A DNA stretch of 64,000 nt from Trichoplax adhaerens (taxonomy: Eukaryota; Placozoa; Uniplacotomia; Trichoplacea; Trichoplacidae). The position numbers were made by a program, and so were the translations under genes. This document shows positions 13,232 to 25,900 of this stretch, piece by piece. Position 1 is the stretch's first letter. The number at the start of each line of letters is the position of its first letter. The stretch is from contig NW_002060944.1 of the NCBI RefSeq assembly GCF_000150275.1, positions 4,971,080-5,035,079 on the forward strand. Reading direction: 5' to 3'. Under the pieces are notes generated by a model. That model was not told where the DNA came from. It made no database searches and saw only the letters and a list, made by a program, of their open reading frames with translations.

Positions 13232-14244
13232 TTTGGTTTTTCCAATTTGTATCAATATTGTCGTATATATTAAGAGTCTTAATTAATTAATGCAATAACA
13301 TATTGGTAAAATAAATTAAAACCCTATAAAATCAAGATCTAGACTTTTTTTCTATGCATAAAGCTTTTGTATCACAAGCTATTAATTAAAATAGTGACTA
13401 AATTCAAATTCGTATCGTGTTGCAAGCCAAAGTTGCGCATGCATTATTACTCCTGATACTTGGAATCATTAAGATGCTCATCTACTCTACTAAAGAATCT
13501 CTATGGATAAATGATAGAAAAAGCATAGCGCTACTTCGTAAAGACAGTATAACTACCACTGGAATAATGCATGAATGTTAGTGTACTTCTTTACTATTGT
13601 CTATATAATTACGTAAAGTCAGTTTAGTAATGCCTTTTTGTCGATAAATGTATAAATTTACTTATGTAGGAACTTATTTTGTCGATACATATCGATATAT
13701 ATAATAAAAGTCACTTTAGAATTCACATTTTTTGCTTGAATACAAGAATATAAAAATATTTTCTAATTGAACAGTAAATATTAGATAACATGTAATCAAA
13801 TCACATGAAAATTTGAGGTTGCACTTTAATACAGTAGTCTGAAGCTGACTTCTATATAAAGCCTAAAAACTTTCAATACAATACTAACATTGCTTGAGGC
13901 TATAATCGTCAACAGCAAGAATCAATTTTAGATAAATAGGTTAAAGAACCAATATTATATGTCTGTACCGTATACAAGTGCAACGCTCTTACATATGATA
14001 CTGATCAGAATAACACAACGAGATGAAGTTCATTTCGCCAGCGAGACATTAGTGATGGAGCAAAATAAGCGTAGATTACAACAGCATTCGGTTTTTGCAA
14101 CGTTGATTCTAACTAGTACTTTACGAATAATAAATGTGCTACTGCTTTCCTTTTTATTTCATAATCCATCTATTAAGCCTACAGCACACCCGTGATAAAT
14201 TGATAATGTTCTAATTGTATCAAGATGTACAAAATCTTTAAAAA
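13232..14244. other. Intergenic interval between the 3' ends of eIF3g and POFUT1
   Basis: About 1 kb between two convergent genes. It contains poly(A)-signal-like A/T runs near 13310. A 78-codon open frame at 13959-14195 shows no recognisable domain. Nothing else is supported. Confidence 0.5.
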
Positions 14245-16867
14245 TTATTTAATTGACCAGAAAGTCGTTGGTTTATTTTTTGCGTCCCTTTCCCTTTTCG
14301 CAAACCCGGAAAACGATGAAATGCAATTTACAATGGCATGTTCAGCTCTGCCAATAATTGCCAGCTCAACATGAGGCTCGGGGGGATTCAGGCTTACAAT
14401 TCTAATCTAAAATTTTGAAAGAAATGAACGGTATAATCAGCGTGTTGTTATTTTCCCTAAAAGTCTAATATCATCATCATCTGACAGATTAACTCGTATA
14501 AGTATCTACGTCCATACCTGCTCCTTTTTAAATTTCTGCTCTAATCTATCTCGTACGCTACTTTCGTCCGTTGCAATAAAAACATTGGTAACGTTATACT
14601 TTCGGGCAATCCGTTTAGTCTGTCTGAAAATGTCATTTTCAGACGGATAACATACTTTATACGGTATTGGCTTGACGTTATTATCTCCATAACACTGTGG
14701 CGATTCCATATAATTTTTAGCCTCGTGATCTTTTAAATGTTGGCAGGCCGATTTCTTAAGATGAATTAAATTAAATTTCGCAAAATCCACGGTTAGTCTT
14801 AGGCTATTATTTGATGGCTTATAATGCAATTCGTTATGTTACTTATAAACATTCAGTCATTGCGTACCCAATCTGAACCCATTCTTAAATGAATAGCAAC
14901 AAATCGCTGCTTATCTAAGGAATCCTTTATGAAAGTCTTTACTTTTCCGGATATAAATTTAGACCATTTAACATACTTGTGCAATAGCCGGTCGTGTGCT
15001 TTAACCGGAAAATCGCCTGGTGGGCCAGAGAAAGCCATCACTGGGTACTTTTCTGCTGGAAAACTATCATTACATGGACCGTAAGTGAAACAGTTTGAAT
15101 TTGAGCAGTACGTAAAATTAGATAATAACGTTACAATGATAATAGCTAATCCAAGCAATCATATCCAGATTGCTATTGTGACATCATAACAAGATTTGAA
15201 TTTAATTTATTGCAAACTGTATTTACTTTTGATTCCAAGCTGAACGAACGTGCTCATTAAATGAATAATAAGCGTTGCCACCACCAATCCTATTTCCATA
15301 CTCTACGTACGATTTGAATTGAATTTCAAAATGATTCCAAAATGGACCAAATGGATTGCCCTCCTTCATTGCACACTAAAGTATTAAAGCAATTGCATAA
15401 TCGATTCATTCCAATAAGTATTATTACAGTTACTGTAGTGGTCTACTATGCACAACACAGTCAAAACTTTAATCACCGTGATTTTATAAGATTAGAAAAA
15501 TTAATCATCTTTATAACAGTATCCATACAATATCTCAAGGATATAGTAAATAGAGACCGACATGTATGACTATAATACCTGTTTATTCTCTCTGTAGTAA
15601 AAGTATTATTACAGTTACAGTAGTGGCCTACTATGCACAACACAGTCAAAACTTTAATCACCGTGATTTTATAAAATTAGAAAAATTAATCATCTTTATA
15701 ACAGTATCCATACAATATCTCAAGGATATAGTAAATAGAGATGGACATATATGACTATAATACCTGCTTATTCTCTCTGTAGTAAAAGCAAAATCCGATC
15801 CGTTTGTTGGGTGGCCAAACAGTGGCAGCAAGATTACTCATGAATGTTTCCATGGTGATAACACGATGGTATTGGCTTAGAGGCTGTACTCGAATATATT
15901 TATCGAAAGGAATTTGAACCTTCCAATTTCAATTAAAATAGGCAATATAGTTACCAATAATCAAATGAATCAATTGCCAAAGCTAGGAAATCCGTTCTAT
16001 AAGCATGTCATACAGTACAATACTCTACTATATCGTATAAAGATCAATACTACAGTATGGTATTATCAATATTAATTTACAGATGTTCCAGGGCTCCATT
16101 CAGGGTATTCAACCCATGGGGGTAAAATTAATGTTCTATTCAATCCACGAGAAAATGAGAGAGAGCCTAGAAACTGATCAGCTTGATTACCCCAGCGACC
16201 TAGGATAAGCAAAGTTGATATTAGTATTTGCTAATACACCTGCATTTTTCTAGCTGCAACTTTTTCAATAGGAAGGATTATAATTATCGAGAATTGACAT
16301 ATCTGTCCAGTAATCCATATTTCAATTCAAGTGTACTGATCGGAAATTCATGGCATTGTACACTTATCATGACATAGTAGAGCAATTACACTTGCAGCAT
16401 GATTGTATAGGCGTATAGTCTATCAAAATTGAATTTTATTTATAGGTATAATATTGTGATTACTGACTAACTGGAACGATCGCTTTAATAAGCGTGTAAT
16501 CAATAATAATTGTTAGCTCATTCTGTTGATGCTACTACTTGTCATCAACTGTACACTGTAGAGTACTGAAGCCAATGTCAACAAGGTGAGCAGCAGCATG
16601 CATTCTTAAACTGATAGTGTTGAATTATCAGCGGGTAGAGTATGAACATTTCTTGACACAATCCATACAATCTGGATTTACTAAGGTAGACTTACCCATA
16701 CATGGACAGTAGGCAATATATCCGTTTGGATCAATAGCAATAGCTTGACCTACGTTGGCTTGATTGTCTTGATGTGCTGGATATTGCGTGCAAGAGCCAA
16801 AGTTGATATCAAAAGGTACCACCAAGTGGATGGTTATCCATGTCAAGAGACACTTGTAATAGTGCAT
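14245..16867 (-). CDS. POFUT1: GDP-fucose protein O-fucosyltransferase 1
   Basis: Seven exons: 16696-16867, 16081-16199, 15774-15919, 15227-15375, 14868-15052, 14518-14754 and 14245-14406. They give 1170 bases and 389 residues (human 388). The start [19 protein letters not shown] is a signal peptide. Conserved blocks follow: [62 protein letters not shown] (donor-sugar arginine), [15 protein letters not shown] and [20 protein letters not shown]1 adds O-fucose to EGF repeats, above all of Notch, in the endoplasmic reticulum. The protein ends FWSIK soon after the last block and has no RDEF/KDEL-like retention tail. Exon 3 overlaps a 185-base tandem duplication. Confidence 0.95.
15417..15786. repeat. 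185-base tandem duplication across a POFUT1 splice donor
   Basis: Copies at 15417-15601 and 15602-15786 are nearly identical, differing at a handful of positions. On the gene strand the upstream copy (15602-15786) includes the end of exon 3 and its donor. The second copy therefore repeats TTACTACAGAGAGAATAA and the CAG/GTATTATAG donor inside the intron. Confidence 0.93.
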
Positions 16868-17186
16868 GAGTATCTTGTATGTTGTGATCCTACGTGTAAT
16901 TTTCAATAACTTCCGATTTGACGATGGTTTTAAGTGACTATTTTCAGCATTGCAGATCGAAATCAGAAATGAGAATGGAGCTACAGCAGCAGACTTTCCA
17001 CAGCAACATACAGTACAGTACAGTACAGTACAGGGCCTTCTGTGTACTGTAGGGGGGCGGTACAATACTGTACTGTACTGTATCATTATTACGGTACAGT
17101 ACTGTACTATAGATTCGATACAGTTCATTTGAACTACCGTCTACTTTTCCGTTGCCATTTGCAACCAAGATCAAGCTCTATCTACC
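16868..17186. promoter_or_regulatory. Bidirectional promoter interval of POFUT1 and PTPA with TACAGTAC tract
   Basis: Only 319 bases separate the start codons of two divergent genes. The interval holds a perfect (CAGTA)n run at about 17009-17033. A GTACTGTA-rich stretch follows to about 17110, with a GGGGGGCGG block between. The two arms are complementary and could form a hairpin. A shared promoter is inferred from spacing. Confidence 0.6.
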
Positions 17187-20100
17187 ATGGCGACCAACGC
17201 TGAAAGTCAAGGTTAGTCTACGTGATAAATCGGCTTACAAGCGACGATATATCCAATGATATCGTCAATAAATAGCCTCTGATGTTATTAAAGGTATCTA
17301 CTGTTTTCAAATGCTTCAAGGCAAAACATTCATCCAACCGAAGAGAGAAATACTCTCCATGATGGACATGGCCAAATGGTTGCAATCATCGGTAAATTGT
17401 CAATATTTTGCTAAGTAGTATCTCTTCAAACTTGTCGGTAGATCTTGTTTTGCTAATTAGGCCACTATCCCAGACTTGCATGACCCAGTTTAAAACAGAC
17501 ACGATTGAAAAATGCATTTAACGTCACCAAATTAGGCAATCTTCTTCATTGATTACCATTGATATCAATAGTAGAATACGTACAACGATGCTACAATCGA
17601 TACATGCCCACAGTTTGTTATTCTTCTTGTCAATGATCAAAATCGTGAAATCTCTCCTTGCATGCAATACAAACAGACGAAGAAATCGACTGTAATATCA
17701 CTTACAGTGTACAGTATGTTATCCCATTACTTACCAAAGGTGCATTTGTAGATGACATTGGCACATACGAATAATAACACCACAGCATTACAGTATTTCA
17801 TTGCGTCGAGGTATACTATACCCGTATGTACACATTGTACAGCATTGTAGGCAAATTTGTAATTATGTTGCTATATATCTTTTAAATGGTGAATGAGATA
17901 GATGTTCCTTGCTATACATTAGGCTTATGCGGAATTACTGGGATTTATACAATCGCTTAATATGGCAATTAGAAACAAGAAAATTTCAGACGATTTTCCA
18001 AAATCAGAGGTACTTAAGCATCATACAAAGCTGTCCGTAGGGGTCATCTGACTACTTAATAAAATGAAGATTGGATTGATATCTCGAGAAGGAAAGAGTA
18101 GTATTTTTGTAAATAATCATATAGCTTAATTCTGTATCTAGGCTACCAAACAAATGCTACAGATTCTTGATACTTTGGATCAATGGACCGAAGAAATTAA
18201 GCCAATAGATCAACCTCAACGTTTCGGTAATGCCGCATTTAGGGATTGGCGGAATAGACTATGTGAGGTAATACAGGATATTGATGAAAGGTATCGTCTT
18301 TAAATTTGCGACTGTCATCATGGAGTTATAAAACTAGAAATAATAAGATCGCAAGATCCACTTGGACCTGAAAACGTTATTGAATTTAGTTTACATCAAC
18401 AACTAAAGCGTACTTGCAGGATCATGTTTTAGCTGTTATACAGCCATTTGTGCTCAGCCAGCATATTCTTGTCATATTTAAATATTTCGATTACACTCGA
18501 TTAGAAAGCGGATGACCTAATTACCCCATTGCTACCTGATGATGCTAAAGAATCAATAATAGAACTTAAAGCCTACTGGAAAGGTATAACCGTAACTGTT
18601 GTTGCTCACGTTTTACTCGGATTGCATTCAATATCTTTTATTCATTCTTATTTTCTGTTTCTCATCTATGCGAATTTTGTTCTTGAAGAAAGCTTTGGTA
18701 ACGCTACTAGGATTGATTACGGATCAGGTATGCTTAACTATCAAAACTGAATTTAATTTCTAATTGATTACAATTTAAAGACATTGATTAATTAACAATG
18801 AATATAGGATTATGAATGTTCATGGATGTTTAAAAAACTATCGTAATCTCGCTTAATAACATCACCATCTTTTATAATATGCTATCAAAGGCCATGAACT
18901 TTCTTTCGTTGCCTTCCTCTTTTGTTTATGCAAGCTGGAAGTGTTTCATGAAAGCGATTGTTGTTCTCTGGTTTTACAAGTCTTTAATAGGTTTCTATCA
19001 CTTTTTATTATCTTCGTTGTTAGTTGAGACCCATACTATATGAGTACTAGTTGTAGGCTTCATTTTTACTTTACACTAGCGTAGTCATAGGTAATTTTTA
19101 ATGATTATGTCTTGTGTTGACTAGGTACCTTGATGTTGTAAGAAATTTACAATCTAGATATAGGATGGAACCAGCAGGTAGTCACGGGGTATGGGGATTG
19201 GATGATTTTCAATTCCTTTCCTATTTATGGGGTAGTTCACAATTAATAGGTAGGATGAGTGTACCATCATTCGTGTCTATTATACCAGTTACTCGTCTGA
19301 TAAAAGCGAACACAATCATTCAAACTCGTATAATTTTGTTAATTATCGTCAGTTTATATTTCATTATATCTTCAATGCGTCATGTTATTTAGATCACCCT
19401 ACGATTCTACCAAAGTCCTTTGTAGACCCAAAGATTTGTCAAGAAAATGCCCACGAATATATGTTTTTAGACTGCATTAATTTCATTAATAAGGTAATCT
19501 TTACATGAATCTAGCGAAAAATATAATATTATTTTAAATATAATAATTAATTATCTATAACTAACTTATCCTGTAATTATCGTGTATCTTTCAAATTAAT
19601 AGATGAAAACGGGTCCGTTTGCTGAACATTCTAATCAGTTATGGGGTATTAGTGGTGTACTGTATTGGGCTAAAGTCAATTCTGGCTTAATTAAAATGTT
19701 CAAAGCCGAAGTAAGTTGGCTTTACTTTTGTGACTGTAATGTTCATATCATGTATAATTTTTTATAGATCCTTTAATTATTTTCAGTCAGTTCGAAATTA
19801 TTCGAACAAGTTTACCAATACCCTTTACCTCAAAGGAACTACTCTACAATTATACTATCATTTAAAATCCTTACGTTAGTATTACCGGAAGAGGCGTATA
19901 ATACTTTAATAGGGTAGGAATAAGATACCACGCTTTTATGAAAATCTACCAACTTTAATTCAATAGAAATAACAACAATTACTGATAATTGTCCTCTACA
20001 GTTAGTGAACAATAATAACTTTATTGTACTGCATGACAGTAAATTGATGACCGGATAGCTATTACCTATAAATGAAATTGTTTATAATTGTACACCACAG

Positions 20101-20470
20101 TAGTATATTTAGTAAGTTTCGAAATAATACGTATAGATAGGTCGATATGAATTGCGGTATTCTCTGGGATTTGAAAGCTTACGTTCAGCTATTTATAGAT
20201 ATTACTCTCATTTCTATTCTTAGCTCTTGGCAGATGTATCGTAAACAGTTCAATATTATATAATGAATCACAAGCTGTATGACTAGAAAGAAATGCCTAC
20301 ATTAGCATAAAGTATAGAGTGAGATATTCCATTGGAGTGAATTTTTCTCTCTAACTGTATTATATTATTATTATTATTTTTAGGTTGTAGGAAAATTTCC
20401 TGTAGTGCAACATTTTGTTTTCGGTTCATTGTTATCAATAGCAAAACATGAAGTGCCTAGGCGTGTATGA
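17187..20470 (+). CDS. PTPA: Serine/threonine-protein phosphatase 2A activator (PTPA/PPP2R4)
   Basis: Eleven exons: 17187-17211, 17321-17391, 17923-18009, 18142-18267, 18505-18583, 18689-18727, 18891-18990, 19125-19249, 19393-19493, 19603-19710 and 20384-20470. They give 948 bases and 315 residues, matching the family length. Blocks: FIQPKREI, FGNAAFRDW, GNATRIDYGSGHE (the ATP/peptidyl-prolyl site region), FNRYLDVVRNLQ, YRMEPAGSHGVWGLDDFQFL, WGSSQLIDHP, YMFLDCI, MKTGPFAEHSNQLW and KFPVVQHFVFGSLL. PTPA folds active PP2A catalytic subunit, using ATP. An alternative acceptor at 17294 would add eight codons in frame to exon 2; I prefer 17321 because its pyrimidine tract is better. Confidence 0.95.
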
Positions 20471-22019
20471 TATTTCTTTCTTCGATGAGTCCCCCATGTA
20501 ATAAAAGCAAATTACTGCATATTAAGGATACATTGGTGATTTATGCCAACGGATTTCAATTGCGTCATCTCTTAATAAAATCACTAATAAACAAACTACC
20601 TATCAAGGCGCTCACTACCTAGTTTAGCCTATATCGTCCTTGTATGGGAGTGAGACAAAAACGAAATTGAAACTGTGTAATACGACCTCGATATTAATCT
20701 GTTATATTATTATGCTATCAGAATAGATTACAGTAAAAAGTGGCAAACGTTCTTCATTTTGCCCAAAAAAGGAACAGACATGAAGCAGTAGTCTAATTTA
20801 TTTAAATAAGTTTGTAGTGTTTTGTATTAATATTAAGTATGAGTTTCTAATTCAGTTTCCTTAACTCTGTATAACGTAATCCAAAACATTTACCCCTTGT
20901 CTGAAATAATTCTTTTATTGTACAATAAATTATAAATTAGTTGACAATTCGTTTGCTTTACGTCGGAATAATGTTTTTTCCAATTTTTTGGCACAAAAAA
21001 TAACATTCTTTAATAAGTCATCGTCATATAATAATAACAAATTGCAGCTATACAGTATACAATACTTTAATACAAAGTATTGATATAAATTTCTTCATTC
21101 AAGAGCTTTGATGAAAGTTGACATTACCTATTGAAGAATAAGTAGTGAGCAACTTCAATCTATTAACAAACGCGTTAATAGATCATTTTTTTTACAATAT
21201 CATACAAATACCTTGCTCTAATTTATAGCTAGCATGAGTAGAAACTGTATAGTACAGATAGAAACAAAAAAGCAGGCAAATATATAATGTATATCAAATA
21301 AAATGGTTCATTTTGCACCGTTACGGTCAAATATTTCGTTCTAGAAGAATTGAAAATGTTTTCTGTAGCAAAGGTTTTAAATCAGTGTTGATATAATAGA
21401 TATTGAGGAGTATTACTACATTTAGTCTACATTCAATGACATGGTATACGAATATTTAGTATTAAAGTATTGACTAATTTAATGGATTGTTTAATATAAT
21501 AATTTATTGCCAACTAAGTACGATATATTAAGTTAAGATTGTTTCTTTCAATACAGAAAATTACTGTATCAACATAGTTTTTATCCTGCTTCATAAATAG
21601 CATAGTAATACCTAATGTAGGATATAGACTGCTCACAGAGCAGTCTTGACCAATTGAAATTATTAACAGTTTGCTACCGGTGCAGAGTGTTTTTTGATAT
21701 TGATGATATTTGATAGTATCATGGTATAACCAAACAATGCTTGCAACATTGCTGCTTAGCGGACAGGACGAAGTGAAGCGCGTGTCATTTTAGATCATTT
21801 CTTCAGTCCTCCTCTAAGCTAACTTCAAATCTTGTGTCGGCAACAAAACAATATACTATGAAATCTATTGCTGTATTAGCTAGTATTTTTTATGTCAGTC
21901 ATTGCTCAATGGAAATGTTGAGTAGGAAGTTCTTTCTATCGTTGAAGTAATTCTTTATCCAACTAGGTTAATTGATGTAAAATAAAAAAAAAACTAGTGA
22001 AGATAGAGTCTATGTTGCT
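20471..22019. other. Intergenic interval between PTPA and the IER-like gene
   Basis: About 1.5 kb between the 3' ends of convergent genes. It is AT-rich and no coding segment, RNA gene or repeat was recognised. Confidence 0.5.
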
Positions 22020-22613
22020 TTAGAAAACTTTAATACGCTTTGTGGGTGAGCATAAATCCATGAGTGAATTTTCATCTTTTTCATCTTCTTCCCGATAGTA
22101 CTCCAATTCAGTAATTTCAACAGAATCACCGGGAACAACTTGATCTTTATTAACAATGAGTAACTTTCTTTTTTGACCGTTGCAATGGTCATCATCTCTT
22201 AATTTCGGCTGATGGGATGGATTGGCATCATTGTGATGGATATCATCACTCCTTTGAGAGTCTTTCTCTAGTATCAATTTGCTGTCGTCCGCTACGCTTT
22301 CACAATCCATCGACACTGTGGATAAATCTTCCATTCCTTGTTGGGATTGTTGACAAACAGCATCATTTTGGCTTTCATCGTAATCGTTTGCATGGGCCAC
22401 TATCGCATTTTGACATGAATTTTTGTTGTCATCATTTCCGATTATCATTTCGTCACTTTCACTGCATGGTGTCGTAGCACAGTATCTCGCCCGATCTAAG
22501 ATGGAACTTAATAATAACGTCCGTCTCAATTCGCAACCTTTACGGCTTTGTAAATTCTTGGCAATTTTAACCAGTGAAAGATGTATCAAATGATTTACAT
22601 TAACGTCCGACAT
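22020..22613 (-). CDS. Immediate early response protein, IER2/IER5-like
   Basis: An uninterrupted frame of 197 codons from ATG 22613. Residues ~5-45 match the IER family N-terminus: HLIHLSLVKIAKNLQSRKG aligns with the family's RIVSISLGKIYNSRVQRGG-type block. It is followed by LRRTLLLSSILDRARYC, the leucine-rich LL.S.VLR.AR segment. The middle is acidic and rich in Asp, Asn, Gln and Ser. The tail has KRK and a final CSPTKRIKVF, plausible nuclear signals. IER2/5 are intronless, stimulus-induced transcription regulators that bind PP2A through the N-terminal region. The intronless form here agrees with that, and the PP2A activator PTPA is nearby, which may be chance. Assignment rests on the first 45 residues only. 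Confidence 0.72.
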   Translation of the reverse strand: MSDVNVNHLIHLSLVKIAKNLQSRKGCELRRTLLLSSILDRARYCATTPCSESDEMIIGNDDNKNSCQNAIVAHANDYDESQNDAVCQQSQQGMEDLSTVSMDCESVADDSKLILEKDSQRSDDIHHNDANPSHQPKLRDDDHCNGQKRKLLIVNKDQVVPGDSVEITELEYYREEDEKDENSLMDLCSPTKRIKVF

Positions 22614-25600
22614 GATCAATGTGTATGCTAGAAATCAATGACGCATAGGATTGATTTGGGCCGGGGGGGGATGCTTGAACTAAACAAGTAATGTATGAAT
22701 TGAGAGAAGTCCTGTTGGATTGAAATACAATATTGGAGGAATACAACACGAGTTTAGTAGTGCAAAAACAAGACGATGATGGGAGTCGATAGAATGATTG
22801 GAAATTTTCCTCGTTGGCAAGCCACAACACGACACAAACTCGAATGGCAATCTAGTGACAAGCGTACCCAAGTTGACGTATGGCGGTTACCCAATCAATG
22901 AACACCAACGCGCCAATTGTACCGTCGTCCTCTGCTGACGGAATCCGCGAACTGTGCACCGACTGGCAAGCTCTTTCTTTTATATGCCACGATACGGTAC
23001 AATACGCGCGTATCGTACAGTTCGTGTCTTGGGTACGCTGAATGGCTTGAACAATAAGCAAATGTCAATGTCAGCCGCAACGTCAACCTAGCCAGCTAAA
23101 AATAGCACATGGAGAACTGTACCATTACTACAGGAGGTGTTGAAACGTGTTGTGTTTACCTTTTGTTGTACTCTACGCTACAGTACAGTTAGTCGATGGT
23201 CAGGGACTACTTCCACGTTGGCATAGTGACGCAACATGACTGCTATTGTGTCTGATCCACCGTAGCGCCGTTGGATGACATACAGTATAAAGTACTGTAC
23301 ACTGTAGACGGGTTGACAAGTTGAGGCATGTTTTGCAAGTGAAGCTACAGTACAATACAAGAACCTGTACAGTACTGTACGGACAGCGTCGTACCTGTAC
23401 GGTACGGTACCGCCAAATGCCTTTTGGGCTGATTATCTCCATATATGGCGACGAGTAGGGGAGTAAATGGCCGCTCAACGTTGAAAACGTCGCGGGAACG
23501 TCAGAACGTTCAATGACTCTACAGTACGTTGAATACGGCAAAGAAAGAAAGGAAATCCTACACTGACTCATGTGATGCATGTCCATCCTAATTTACAGTA
23601 CAGTATACAGTACAATACTTGCAGATTGATGTATCATCGATATCACTACTTCCGCACTGTAGCATTATTGTTGACAACAGCCTCTACTGACATGGACAGA
23701 CTCCATTGCCAAAATAATGGCTGTAAAAGCTCAACGAGTGCAATAATATTAGTTTAAATCAAAAATATATTCTCCAAATATGGACAATCTACAGTACAGT
23801 ATTCTTCATTTCCCAAACAGAGTACTGTACATTACAGTACACTGCACTGTAGATTTGCTTACTCAGCCAATTTCTTCACTTTGACTTACAGTATTGCTGG
23901 TCCTAGCCCCTGACTGGCTGCTTTGGCGATGGGCGGTTACGTCACACCCATGATGACGTAATCGCTCGGCCTTGCCCATCTAGACTACGGTAGTCCTGTT
24001 ACTGGTGGTACAGTAGTAGTACTTACACTACTCAACTTGTACTAGTAGACTAACTCGCTTTTCACCATGCCATTTTTCAGCAAAAGAAATCCCTGCTTCT
24101 GCGCAGAAATCATTCAAGGGTAATCAACCCAATCCTGTACTGTACTGTCTGTACAGTGTACAGTACACAATCTGTACAGTGTACAGTACATAATCTGTAG
24201 TTGTACTGTACTGTACAGGCTCACTCGAGTACAGTACAGTACACAATCTGTACAGGCTCACTCGAAAGCAACTCCAACTTCCATTGACGAATGACAGCTC
24301 GAGCATGAGTCATAACTCATGACATGATTCAACCATCATGAGTCATCTTTCCGAACTTCAACTACTTGCGCAATGACGGCCGTCAGCTTGGCCATGGAAG
24401 ACCAAAGTCTTTCTTCTAGTAGTCCAGGACTTGGCATATTTCCCCATGCTTTCCCTATATAGTTCGTATATGATGCCTATATAATGTATCTATCTACCCA
24501 TGCACGATCCATTTTTCCCTCATTTTCTCACCTATACTTTCATTCTACGACCGTAGTACAAGCACTGTAGTGGATTACTGGCGTTAAAATAATAATCAGT
24601 AACATCATTCAACACCTCTACTGTACTTACTGTACTACTGTCGTGTGGAAGCCATGCTATACTAATCATACGTCATCCTCAACAATACTCTACTTGTACA
24701 CTGAATGACTGAATCATTCTGAATGGCCCATTATGGAAATAGGACTCTGATTTACGCACAGATTGTATTGGAATGGAAGGATTTCCCAAAAGGAGTAGAT
24801 GGGGTTACAGAAGGATGGAAGATGGATTCTTTCGTCCATAGCGACAGTGGGGGGCCAACGTCACTCATTTCCACAAATTCTCGACTGATCTATACTGTAC
24901 ATTAAGCCGAGTGTATATTCTGTGGGGATGGTGGATTCCTTGAAGGTTAAGCGGCATTTCTTCTAGCTATATAATATACGCAAACATTCACTTACTCCAA
25001 TTTCATGAACAGCAGCATGATATCAGCACATACACGTAGTCTATTGTAGATTGCAAATTGACTCAAAATGATTCAATTTCTGAAACTTGATAAAATTACA
25101 TTTGACCACATGCTGGCCCACGGTGACCGCTCTCTACTGTACCTTTAGCTCAATTCGTTTATCAAGTAGAATATCTTGGTCCTACATTGCCATAAGCTAG
25201 TATGATGAATACAATGGAAAGAAGATTCATCATCTTGGACTTGTATTTATTCCATTTCTCCAATAGCAACCAAATAAGATCATGACGGTATGCGTCTATT
25301 CAACGATGACATCATACCACTCAGCTACCAATTGAAAACGCGGTATCGTCTCAATTTCGTGCATAGGTTATTTCTCCATCGTCTTCATCAATGCCTTTAT
25401 TGATTTCGTCGTATACTGTAGAAGAAGGTGAATTGAGTGATATGATAGGATGATACTGCATTGCATGATGGAATCAATCAAGGTAACACATTGAGTATGA
25501 AGAAGATAGAAACATGACAGGGGTAATTCATAACTTATGCTGGCAAGTTACAATAAATCACGGATGGGCAATACCGGAAACACATCATAGCACTTTCTCC

Positions 25601-25900
25601 TAACTTACTCTACAGGATATTGCAAATCTATTTCCATACAACCTTAATTAAACAGCGGTAGAAATGGACACGCTCAACTAATGTTATTCATTGCCTAATG
25701 GTAACATCTAAAGGAATGATAATTAGCAACCTAGTATGGAGCAATATTCCAAATCTAAACAATCTTTTTGACAGTCAAAACCTCAACACAAGTGCAGTCT
25801 CGTTCCAATGTTAGATTATCTAAGTAGAAGCAAACGTTGGCAACAATGTAAGGCCGATATCAAACTATTCCAAAGTAAAATATTTCTTTACAGACTCGTT
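22614..25900. other. Long upstream region of the IER-like gene with TACAGTAC clusters
   Basis: No supported gene in 3.3 kb. The part from about 22,900 to 24,700 is richer in G+C and scattered with TACAGTAC and GTACTGTA words, most densely at 24135-24262. Several 60-128 codon frames overlap on opposite strands and match nothing. A possible short first exon at 24069-24119 is discussed under rejected items. Confidence 0.45.
24135..24262. repeat. Tandem array of CTGTACAGTGTACAGTACA(C/T)AAT units
   Basis: Units of about 20-25 bases, built from CTGTACAG and GTACAGTACA followed by CAATCTGTACAG or TAATCTGTAG, repeat at least four times. GGCTCACTCGA occurs twice at the right-hand edge. Every unit is self-complementary over 8-12 bases, so the array could extrude as a cruciform. 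Confidence 0.8.

Noticed and set aside
16944-17132. Frames on both strands across the TACAGTAC tract upstream of POFUT1
   Set aside because: Low-complexity translations (YSTVQYCT) of a simple repeat in the promoter interval.
24069-24119. ATG frame MPFFSKRNPC..AEIIQG followed by GTAATC, resembling the first exon of an MO25/Cab39-type protein
   Set aside because: Only a weak resemblance over a few residues, and no exon coding the conserved MO25 repeats was found downstream in the window.
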